A stretch of DNA of 6,938 nt from Methanobacteriota archaeon. Its GTDB lineage: Archaea; Thermoplasmatota; Poseidoniia; MGIII; CG-Epi1. Shown here one piece after another: positions 1-6,116 of this stretch (position 1 is the stretch's first letter; every line of letters starts with the position of its first letter). Location of the stretch: positions 1 to 6,938 of the forward strand of contig PSPB01000028.1 of assembly GCA_003193815.1 (NCBI GenBank). The letters run 5' to 3'. The position numbers were made by a program, and so were the translations under genes. The notes beneath the pieces were generated by a model. The model was given only the letters and a program-made list of their open reading frames with translations, did no database searches and was not told the origin of the DNA.

Positions 1-742
1 TGTAGTTCGCCAGCACGATGAAAATTACGAAGCCGGCGACCATCCAGAGCGCTGGCGAGAGCGCGTTGAGCAGCTGCCCCTGCCGGCTCGCATCGGCGCC
101 GCTAGCCTCAACGCGGGCGAGCGCGAACTCGCGGAACGGCACCCGCATCCACCACGCCTGCGCGAACTGCCAGACGATGAAAATTGCCACCATCCCCAGC
201 CCCAGCGTGGTGCGCAGACTGTCTCCCCAATCGGGATTGCGCAGCCCCCAGAAGATTCCGCCGGCGCAGAGCGCGCCCAGCACCAGCGGCAGCGCTAGGC
301 TGGTGGGGTGCTCGCTGCGCGACAGCTCGCGCACCGCTTCAAGCCGCGTCAGCGCGCCGGTCAGCAGGTAACCCAGCGTGCCGCCGTAGCCCAGCATCAG
401 CAGCAGGTCGACCGAGATATTCCGCAATAGCATGAACGCGGCGAGCAGCGCCAGCAGCGCCATGAAGTGCAGCTTGGTCTTGCGCGAAAAGAGGATTGAA
501 ATCAATTCAGTCTTGTTAATGCGATTCTGGGTGGCTACGGGTTCATCTCCGGTTTCGTCAGCCTCCTCCTCACCCCCACTCAAATCGAAGTCGGGTAGGG
601 ATGCTTCGTCGCCGTCATCCTCCTCGGCTTCCGCCTCACCGTCGCCGGTCTTCGGCTCCGCTTCCGCCGCCTGCGTCTTTTCGTCCTCGCCCATCAGGAT
701 GCGGTCGATTTCGAGCAGCACGTCCTCGTCTTTGCCAGCCAT
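1..742 (-). CDS. Multi-pass membrane protein with acidic N-terminus (3' end off window)
   Basis: I do not recognise this family. The frame is open from an ATG at 742 to the left edge, giving 247 residues with no stop, so the C-terminus is missing. Residues 1-70 are strongly acidic (28 Asp/Glu against 4 Lys/Arg), low in complexity and probably disordered and cytoplasmic. A short basic stretch around residues 86-90 (SRKTK) precedes the first membrane segment. Hydrophobic segments lie at about 91-108, 111-130, 148-166, 178-198 and 229-247, so at least five helices are present. No catalytic or transport motif is visible. The start lies 26 bases after the stop of the zinc-ribbon gene. No strong Shine-Dalgarno is present, but a TTAAT box sits about 28 bases upstream. 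The reading is supported by the sharp acidic-then-hydrophobic layout and by gene-typical composition. The function is unknown. Confidence 0.85.
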   Translation of the reverse strand, partial: MAGKDEDVLLEIDRILMGEDEKTQAAEAEPKTGDGEAEAEEDDGDEASLPDFDLSGGEEEADETGDEPVATQNRINKTELISILFSRKTKLHFMALLALLAAFMLLRNISVDLLLMLGYGGTLGYLLTGALTRLEAVRELSRSEHPTSLALPLVLGALCAGGIFWGLRNPDWGDSLRTTLGLGMVAIFIVWQFAQAWWMRVPFREFALARVEASGADASRQGQLLNALSPALWMVAGFVIFIVLANY

Positions 743-767
743 GCGCCCCCGCACGGCCACTCGCCGG

Positions 768-772
768 ATTAA
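768..772 (-). promoter_or_regulatory. Candidate TATA-like box before the acidic membrane protein gene
   Basis: The minus strand reads GGTTAATCC here, centred about 28 bases upstream of the ATG at 742. That is the spacing expected for an archaeal TATA box driving a leaderless or nearly leaderless transcript. The box includes the TAA stop codon of the preceding gene (771-769), so it may simply be a stop codon preceded by a T. No convincing purine-rich BRE was identified. Confidence 0.25.
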
Positions 773-1533
773 CCCTTGCGGCGCCCGCGACCTTCGTGCC
801 GGTCGCCCTCGCCGGGGCGCCGCGATAGCCGCCGTCGCGCCTCGTTGCTGCGTTCAGCGCTGGTGCGCGGCCGTCGCTGGCTCTCGCCGCGGCGACCTCG
901 CCCATCCCTTTCGCGTCCGCCTGTCCTGCGTCCGTCCCGCTTCCAGCGGCAGGTGACGCGCTTCAGGTCCCACGCCGCTGCCTTCGTGACGCGGCGGCCG
1001 CCGTGCAGGTGCAGCGCCTCGATGACCGCGGCGCGCCCCTCGAGTTGCATCACCATCTCGACCGCCAGCTCGGTCTCGGGCGGTAGCTCCTGCTTCAGCG
1101 ACAGCGTCTCGTGGCCGGTATGCACCGCGAAGCGCACGCGGACGGTTGTGACCAGCCGCGCCCAGACTATCGGCCGTTCGCGGGCCTCCGCCTGCTCGAC
1201 ACGCCGCGTGCTGGCGGTCCCCCGGCGGGCGCCCAGCTCCAGAGCGGTAACTTCCAGCGGACCGCGGGCGTGTGCGAGCAGTTCGCCAACCTGCAGCCGG
1301 TCGCCTGGCTCGGCCAGCAGCTTATCGCGCACCGTCTCACCGCCTTCGGAGAGCCGCAGCTCCAGCTCGAGCGGCGGCGCCTCGCGGATTTCGGCGTGGC
1401 GCGTCGCGCCGCATTCGCCGCAGCGCACGGTGCCCTGGAAATGGAATCCACGTTTCTGCGACGTCTGCGCCTTCAGCACATCGTGCAGCGTCGGCTCGCC
1501 GCAGCCTTCGCACTCCAGCTCGAGCTGCTGCAT
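769..1533 (-). CDS. HVO_0476-type zinc-ribbon protein with arginine-rich C-terminal tail
   Basis: The protein has 254 residues. Two Cys-x2-Cys knuckles (Cys8/Cys11 in CEGC and Cys38/Cys41 in CGEC) form a probable zinc ribbon at the N-terminus. A beta-rich body follows to about residue 196, including VTTVRVRFAVHTG at 128-140. This layout resembles the archaeal HVO_0476 family of zinc-finger proteins, whose biochemical role is not established as far as I know. Residues 197-254 form a low-complexity tail with 23 Arg/Lys in the 57 residues from 198 on, likely disordered and suited to binding nucleic acid or acidic partners (inference). The ATG at 1533 was chosen because the zinc ribbon begins at once and the codon overlaps the purH stop as TGATG, a typical translational-coupling junction. 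The same frame stays open upstream to 1875, but that part lies inside purH and reads as shadow sequence. The family call is from motif memory, not a search. Confidence 0.8.
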   Translation of the reverse strand: MQQLELECEGCGEPTLHDVLKAQTSQKRGFHFQGTVRCGECGATRHAEIREAPPLELELRLSEGGETVRDKLLAEPGDRLQVGELLAHARGPLEVTALELGARRGTASTRRVEQAEARERPIVWARLVTTVRVRFAVHTGHETLSLKQELPPETELAVEMVMQLEGRAAVIEALHLHGGRRVTKAAAWDLKRVTCRWKRDGRRTGGRERDGRGRRGESQRRPRTSAERSNEARRRLSRRPGEGDRHEGRGRRKG

Positions 1534-3071
1534 CAGTGGCGGAAGTGGCGCATGCCGGTCAGCACCAACGCCACCCCCTGCTCGTTGGCCGCCGCAATGA
1601 CCTCGTCGTCGCGAATCGAGCCGCCCGGCTGGATGATTGCGGTAACCCCGGCCGCGGCAGCTAGGTCGATACCGTCGCGGAACGGGAAGAAGGCGTCCGA
1701 CGCCATCACGCTGCCGCGCGCCGCATCGCCCGCCTTGTCGATGGCGAGCCGCACCGAATCGACGCGCGACATCTGGCCGGCGCCGATGCCGGTGGTGCGG
1801 CTGCCGTGCACGAGCACGATGGCGTTGCTGCGCACATATTTCACGACGCGCCAGCCGAAGCGCAGCGCTTCCCACTCGGCTTCGGTCGGCTCGCGGTCGC
1901 TGGCGACCTTTATATCTGCGTCGTCGAGAGTTTTCGTATCGCCCTCCTGCAGCAGCCAGCCGCCGGCGACCGACCGCAGCTGCGCTGCGGGGCAGTAATT
2001 ATCCAGCGCCCCGGTCGCCAGCAGCCGCAGGTTCGGCTTCGCCCCCAGCACATCGCGCGCCGCGGCGCTGAACGCTGGCGCGATGACGCATTCTTTGAAC
2101 GCGCCGGCAATGGCGGCCGCGGTTTCCGCGTCGACTTCGCGGTTCAGTCCGATGACGCCGCCGAATGCCGAGACGGGGTCGCCCGCCAGCGCCGCTTCGT
2201 AGGCGGCCGCCAGTGCGTCGGCGGTCGCGGCGCCGCAGGGGTTGCCGTGCTTGACGACCGCGGCCGCCGGCTCCGGGAAACTGGCGGCAATCGCGAGCGC
2301 TGCGTCAAGGTCGAGCAGGTTGTTGTAGCTCAACTCCTTGCCCTGCAATTGCTCGGCGCTTCCGAGCCCCGGTCCCGCCACCAGCGGGTCGGCGTAGAAC
2401 GCCGCTTGCTGGTGCGGATTTTCGCCGTAGCGCGGCCGCAGCGCCAGCTCGCCGGCGACGTGTAGCGATTCCGGCAATGCCGCTTCGCCGAATCGCTCGG
2501 CCAGCGTGCGCTGGATGAGTGCGTCATAAGCGGCGGTGTGGCGAAATGCCCTGAGTGCCAGTGACTGCCGTTCCGCTTCGGGCAGGCCGCCGCCCGCCAG
2601 CGCGTTGGCTACGCGTTCGTAGTCGGCCGGGTCGACCAGCACCGCGACGCGCGCGTGGTTCTTCGCGGCGGCACGGATAAGCGACGGGCCGCCGATGTCG
2701 ATTTGCTCAACCAGCTCTGGCAGCGTCGCGTCGCGACGCGCCGCTGCCGCGAAAGGATATAGATTTACGGCGACGACGCCGAAGAGCGGCATATCGTGCT
2801 CCGCCGCCTCGGCGGCATCCTCGGGGCGCGCCAGGATACCGCCGAAGATGCGCGGGTGGAGCGTCTTGACGCGGCTGCCCATCATCTCGGGGAAGCCGGT
2901 GATTTCGGAAACTGGTGTCACCGTCAGGCCATCGTCGCGCAGCGCGGCGGCGGTGCCGTCGCTGGCGACCAGTTCCCAGCCCGCTTCCGCGAGCGCAGTG
3001 GCGAACTCGACCAGCCCGGTCTTGTCGCTGACGCTCAACAGCGCGCGGCGCGGTGTTTTATCGCTGCTCAT
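1533..3071 (-). CDS. purH: Bifunctional AICAR formyltransferase / IMP cyclohydrolase
   Basis: PurH carries out the last two steps of de novo purine synthesis in the cytoplasm: 10-formyl-THF-dependent formylation of AICAR to FAICAR, then closure to IMP. At 512 residues it is full length for the bifunctional enzyme. The N-terminal MGS-like cyclohydrolase domain shows LLSVSDKTG (11-19), RVKTLHP (67-73), NLYPF (103-107), IDIGGP (124-129) and AAKNH (135-139). The transformylase domain shows RYGENPHQ (214-221), KELSYNNLLDLDAA (245-258), the catalytic Lys-His pair in VVKHGNPCG (K274, H275), GIGAGQMSRVDS (428-439), DAFFPFRDGID (459-469) and QPGGSIRDDEVI (481-492), ending in TGMRHFRH. The ATG at 3071 is preferred over an in-frame TTG at 3092 because a GAGG lies 8 bases upstream and the protein then begins close to SVSDK, as in the family. 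One oddity is ASDGT at 36-40, where relatives usually have Gly in place of the Asp. The stop overlaps the next start by one base. Confidence 0.97.
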   Translation of the reverse strand: MSSDKTPRRALLSVSDKTGLVEFATALAEAGWELVASDGTAAALRDDGLTVTPVSEITGFPEMMGSRVKTLHPRIFGGILARPEDAAEAAEHDMPLFGVVAVNLYPFAAAARRDATLPELVEQIDIGGPSLIRAAAKNHARVAVLVDPADYERVANALAGGGLPEAERQSLALRAFRHTAAYDALIQRTLAERFGEAALPESLHVAGELALRPRYGENPHQQAAFYADPLVAGPGLGSAEQLQGKELSYNNLLDLDAALAIAASFPEPAAAVVKHGNPCGAATADALAAAYEAALAGDPVSAFGGVIGLNREVDAETAAAIAGAFKECVIAPAFSAAARDVLGAKPNLRLLATGALDNYCPAAQLRSVAGGWLLQEGDTKTLDDADIKVASDREPTEAEWEALRFGWRVVKYVRSNAIVLVHGSRTTGIGAGQMSRVDSVRLAIDKAGDAARGSVMASDAFFPFRDGIDLAAAAGVTAIIQPGGSIRDDEVIAAANEQGVALVLTGMRHFRH

Positions 3072-3079
3072 TGGGGAGG

Positions 3080-3083
3080 CCTC
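3080..3083 (-). promoter_or_regulatory. Shine-Dalgarno GAGG for purH
   Basis: GAGG on the minus strand ends 8 bases before the ATG at 3071. This is good spacing for pairing with the archaeal 16S tail, and it decides the purH start in favour of 3071 over the TTG at 3092. It is the clearest Shine-Dalgarno match in the window. Confidence 0.5.
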
Positions 3084-3103
3084 GCGTCGCAAGTCGCGTC
3101 CGG

Positions 3104-3108
3104 TTTAA
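3104..3108 (-). promoter_or_regulatory. Candidate TATA-like box before purH
   Basis: The minus strand reads GCTTAAACC, centred about 35 bases upstream of the purH ATG. With a short leader carrying the GAGG site, a start of transcription around 3080 would fit. The box contains the TAA stop of kptA (3107-3105), so chance is a real alternative. If it is not a promoter, purH is probably co-transcribed with kptA across the 33-base gap. Confidence 0.2.
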
Positions 3109-3773
3109 GCGCTGTCGGGGAGCTTGCGCAGGCAGCTTGCCAGGACTTCGTTAGTGACATAGACCGTCGTGCCAGCCTTCATGATTGGCTTTTCGGCTTC
3201 CTCGGCGGCGCGCACGTCAATCAGCAGCACGACCGGCTTGCCGATGATGTGGCGGCCTGCCTCGAGCGCGTTGAGTCGCGTCCCCGAAAGGTGGACCATC
3301 TGCCGGTCGAGCGGGTAGAGTCCCTGCTCGAGATATTCCTCGGAATCCTCCTGCGTGCAGGCGAAGTAGAGATGCTCGGGCACGCCGTCGGTCGGCAGGT
3401 CAAGGTCAAGCTCGATTGAGTGGGCGTAAGTGGCGCGGAGCCGTCCGCCCTCGAGCTGGTAGCGTCCTTTCGGGTCGGTCTCGACGACCGCCCGGAGGTG
3501 GGTCATCGTGAGCGAGCCGAGGTTCTGTCGCTTGAACTTCACCGACGTGATGAATTCTTCCGCGTCAACCCAGCCCTGCTGGTCCATATCCAGCTCGAAG
3601 CGGTCGGGGAAATGGCGCAGCACGCCCGCCATAATGCGGCCGAACTGGTCGAGGTTGCGGGGCGAAAGCACAAGCTCGCCCTCCTCGCTGCAATACTGGC
3701 ATTTTTCGCCGCGATAATAGCCGTGCTGGTTCTTGGTGCACTCCTTGAGTGGCTCGTCCGGTTGCCGTCGCAT
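3105..3773 (-). CDS. kptA: RNA 2'-phosphotransferase, archaeal KptA/Tpt1 type
   Basis: The Tpt1/KptA family removes an internal RNA 2'-phosphate by transferring it to NAD+, giving ADP-ribose 1'',2''-cyclic phosphate and nicotinamide. In eukaryotes this completes tRNA splicing; the archaeal substrate is less clear. The protein has 222 residues. The N-terminus carries Cys12, His17, Cys25 and Cys28 in the pattern C-x4-H-G-Y-x2-G-x2-C-x2-C, a small zinc-binding extension seen in archaeal members. The catalytic core follows: LRHFP (52-56, Arg53/His54), QGWVDAEEF (66-74), KGRYQLEGGRLRATYAHS (102-119, Arg113 and His118), GLYP (151-154), VHLS (160-163) and GRH...GKPVVLLIDV (173-187). The usual YGHS is YAHS here. 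The ATG at 3773 is the only nearby start that keeps all zinc ligands. The gene sits 57 bases after hef and 33 bases before the purH start. The family call is strong; activity is inferred from retained Arg/His residues. Confidence 0.95.
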   Translation of the reverse strand: MRRQPDEPLKECTKNQHGYYRGEKCQYCSEEGELVLSPRNLDQFGRIMAGVLRHFPDRFELDMDQQGWVDAEEFITSVKFKRQNLGSLTMTHLRAVVETDPKGRYQLEGGRLRATYAHSIELDLDLPTDGVPEHLYFACTQEDSEEYLEQGLYPLDRQMVHLSGTRLNALEAGRHIIGKPVVLLIDVRAAEEAEKPIMKAGTTVYVTNEVLASCLRKLPDSA

Positions 3774-3795
3774 GGCGGCCGCACCCAGCGGGGTG

Positions 3796-3800
3796 ATTAA
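3796..3800 (-). promoter_or_regulatory. Candidate TATA-like box before kptA
   Basis: In the 57-base gap between hef and kptA the minus strand reads TGCTTAATCACC, with TTAAT centred about 25 bases upstream of the kptA ATG. This one is not part of a stop codon, because the hef stop lies at 3833-3831. It is therefore the best of the three candidate archaeal TATA elements for a leaderless transcript. The rest of the gap is GC-rich and holds two GCGGCCGC palindromes, which are frequent in this window and carry little weight. Confidence 0.3.
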
Positions 3801-3830
3801 GCAGTTACGTCCAGCCGCGACAGCGGCCGC

Positions 3831-6116
3831 TTACGGCTCCCACTTGCGCTCGATGGCGTCGCGGATGGCGGCCGCCTTGAGCGCGCCGATACCCTCCACC
3901 GCACGCAGCGCCTCCGCCTCCGCGGCGAAGACCGCCGCCACCGACCGGAAGTGGTGCAGCAGCCGCTGCGCCAGCACCGCGCTGACGCCGGGGAGCCCCT
4001 CGAGAATGTGCCGCTGCTGCTCCTCGGGCGAGAGCTCCCCGGCGGCAGGGCGCAGCTGCGCCGGCCCCGGCTCGCGGCGCGACCGCTCGAGCAGCGCCAT
4101 CAGCAGGTCGGCCGTTTCGGCGGTGTCGACAGATGGCAGGATGGGGACGCCGAAGTCGCCGGTGATGGCGGCGAGCGCGCCGCGAATCGCCTTCGGCTCG
4201 ACGCGGCGCGCGGTGTACAGGTCGTCGCCCTCGAGAATCAGCAGCGGCCGGCGAAACTGCTGCTTCAAGGCCTTGACTTGCCGGAAAAGCGAGCCGTCGA
4301 GCATCGAGCCGACGAAGTCCGCGCCGGTCTTGCGCTCGACGCCCACACGGCCGTCAATCAGGTAATCGCCTACGGGCAGCTGCGTCGGCGCGACCGTGAC
4401 CCCGCGCTGCGCCAGCTCGCGCGCGACCCCCGACGGGAACTCGCGGTGGTCCACTTGCAGCCGCACTTCTTCCGCTGCCGGGGTCGCTTCTGCCGTCGTG
4501 TCGCTTTGCAGGGGCGCCCGCGGTGCATCTCCCAGCCGCGTTTGCCCGCGCGCTACCGGCGGCGCGTCCCCGCCGGGCGACCCGCCACCGAGCTCGGCGC
4601 GCGATGGCAGCTTGATTTCCATGCGGCCGCCACCGAAGAGCGACTGCATCTGCATTTCCTTGCTGCGGCTGCTCCAGTAGGCCGCCTCGTCGCGGGTGTC
4701 GGTGGTAATCAGCACGTAGACTTTGCCGGGCCGGTCGCGGCCGGTGCGCCCGCGGCGCTGGATGAGCCGGATGGCCGACGGCACAGGCTCGTAGAAAATA
4801 ACTGCCTCGGTGGCGGGAATATCGAGCCCCTCCTCGCCGACCGACGTCGCCACCAGTATGTTGTAATCGCCGGCGCGGAACTGCTCGAGCGTCGCCTTCT
4901 GGACCTTCTGCGTCATCCCTGGGTCGCCCTCGCGCGCCCCCTGCCCGACGAAGCGCACCGGCCGCGCCACCGGCAGCTTCGAGAGCCGCTCGACTATCAG
5001 GCTAGCGGTGTTGCGAATCTCTGCGAAGACGATGATGCGCTCCACGCCCGCCGCCAGCTCCTGCGCGACCAGTTCGTCGAGCCGCTCCAGCTTGGGGTGC
5101 TCGTCGCTGCTGCGGGCGGCGTCGATGATCGCCTGCTTCCACTCGGGCTTCTGCAGCAGCCATTTCGTGGCGCGGCTCTTCGAGCTCTTGCGCATCCGCG
5201 CCGCGTAGTCGAGAAACTGCGTTGGCCCCTGCGTCTCGACCGTCAGCAGCGCGTGCGCCACCTTGAGCGCCATCGCCTGCACCGAGAGCAGGTTGTAGAC
5301 CTGCCGCGGCACGTCCCGGCCGGCCGCGCGCAGCCGCGCCTGCAACTTGCGCCCCGCCTCGAGCAGCATCGTCGTTGAAACCTTGCGCGGGCGCGTGAGC
5401 AGCCCCGCTAGGTGCAGCTGTCCGCAGAGCCGGTCCTGCAGCTTCCGCAAGTCCTTGCGAATCCGCGCCGCGGAAGCCGGCAGCGGCACCTTCACCCAGC
5501 GCGTCTGGACCGGCTGGATGTAGGGCGCGACGTCGGGGTCCCCGTCGTCGCGCTTCTCGATGGCGGTGATGCGCAGGTTGGTGCACACTTCGACCACCGC
5601 GGCGCGGGTCGAGCCGGGCGACGCGGTCATCCCCAGCACCAGCGGCTGCCGCGCCGTCTCGTCGTAGCGCTCGGCGATGAAGACGTAGGCGTAGTTGCCG
5701 ACAGCACGGTGCGCCTCGTCGAAGACCACCAGCGCGAAGTCGGCCAGCTTCGCCGCGCCGCGAATCAGGTCCTTCTCAACCACCTGTGGCGTCGCCACTA
5801 CCACCTGCGCAGCCTGCCAGAGCGGCTCGCGTTTGGCGGGTGAAACCGAGCCGGTCAGCAGCTCGACTCGCACGTCTAGGCTCCGGGCAAGGAAATCGGC
5901 GTGCTGCTCCGCCAGCGGGCGCGTCGGCGCCATCATCAGTACCCGCCCCATTTCGAGCCGCTCGAGCATCACCTGCAGCGCAATCACCGTCTTGCCGAGC
6001 CCGGTCGGCAGCACTGCAAGAGTGGATTCGCGCAGGCAGGCGGCGGCGACGTTGCGCTGGTAGGCACGCTCTTCCAGCAGCGGCCCCTGTAGCAACGGGT
6101 GGGCCAGTGATTTCAT
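3831..6116 (-). CDS. hef: Hef helicase-nuclease (XPF/FANCM family)
   Basis: Hef is an archaeal enzyme that remodels and cuts stalled forks, flaps and branched DNA. At 761 residues this copy is full length. The SF2 helicase part shows Walker A PTGLGKT (37-43), APTRPLAEQH (63-72), VVVATPQVVEKDL (105-117), DEAH (133-136), MTASPG (163-168), IVFAEIR (362-368), ATSVGEEGLDIP (423-434) and QRRGRTGR (453-460). A helical insert at about 200-330 matches the fork-binding insertion of Hef/FANCM. A Gly/Pro/Ala linker at about 497-550 looks disordered. The ERCC4 nuclease domain follows with VDHRE (555-559), GDYL (583-586) and VERKTGADF (593-601), so the GDn-ERKx3D catalytic signature is intact. The C-terminal tandem HhH domain (about 704-757) includes LEGLPGVSAVLAQ and VEGIGALKAAAI. 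The ATG overlaps the corA stop as ATGA, suggesting coupled translation. No key residue is missing, so helicase and nuclease are both predicted active. Confidence 0.97.
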   Translation of the reverse strand: MKSLAHPLLQGPLLEERAYQRNVAAACLRESTLAVLPTGLGKTVIALQVMLERLEMGRVLMMAPTRPLAEQHADFLARSLDVRVELLTGSVSPAKREPLWQAAQVVVATPQVVEKDLIRGAAKLADFALVVFDEAHRAVGNYAYVFIAERYDETARQPLVLGMTASPGSTRAAVVEVCTNLRITAIEKRDDGDPDVAPYIQPVQTRWVKVPLPASAARIRKDLRKLQDRLCGQLHLAGLLTRPRKVSTTMLLEAGRKLQARLRAAGRDVPRQVYNLLSVQAMALKVAHALLTVETQGPTQFLDYAARMRKSSKSRATKWLLQKPEWKQAIIDAARSSDEHPKLERLDELVAQELAAGVERIIVFAEIRNTASLIVERLSKLPVARPVRFVGQGAREGDPGMTQKVQKATLEQFRAGDYNILVATSVGEEGLDIPATEAVIFYEPVPSAIRLIQRRGRTGRDRPGKVYVLITTDTRDEAAYWSSRSKEMQMQSLFGGGRMEIKLPSRAELGGGSPGGDAPPVARGQTRLGDAPRAPLQSDTTAEATPAAEEVRLQVDHREFPSGVARELAQRGVTVAPTQLPVGDYLIDGRVGVERKTGADFVGSMLDGSLFRQVKALKQQFRRPLLILEGDDLYTARRVEPKAIRGALAAITGDFGVPILPSVDTAETADLLMALLERSRREPGPAQLRPAAGELSPEEQQRHILEGLPGVSAVLAQRLLHHFRSVAAVFAAEAEALRAVEGIGALKAAAIRDAIERKWEP

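Noticed and set aside
1534..1875. N-terminal extension of the zinc-ribbon gene into purH
   Set aside because: The frame is open, but the 114 extra residues are Arg-rich shadow sequence inside conserved PurH coding. The ATG at 1533, overlapping the purH stop, gives a protein starting right at the zinc ribbon.
776..1998. Overlapping plus-strand open frames opposite the zinc-ribbon and purH genes
   Set aside because: The products are low-complexity Arg/Ser/Ala-rich and arise from GC-rich codons of the real minus-strand genes. No start signal or domain supports them.
3814..3827. Short hairpin after the hef stop (GCCGC stem, 4-base loop) as a terminator
   Set aside because: The stem has only 5 pairs, no T-tract follows, and archaeal termination usually relies on T-rich stretches. 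Such inverted repeats are expected by chance in this GC-rich sequence.
3775..3830. Two GCGGCCGC palindromes in the hef-kptA gap as paired operator sites
   Set aside because: The same 8-mer appears several times inside purH and hef coding sequence (for example near 2113, 2205 and 4625), so it is a composition effect.
4523..4546. Possible PCNA-interacting peptide in the Hef linker (QTRLGDAP)
   Set aside because: It has the Gln and Leu spacing of a PIP box, but the two aromatic residues at the end are absent, so the match is too weak to call.
3951..5378. Long plus-strand open frame of 475 codons opposite hef
   Set aside because: It is antisense to a complete Hef with every helicase and nuclease motif. 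Its product is rich in Arg, Leu, Gln and His with no recognisable domain, which is typical of the shadow frame of a GC-rich gene.
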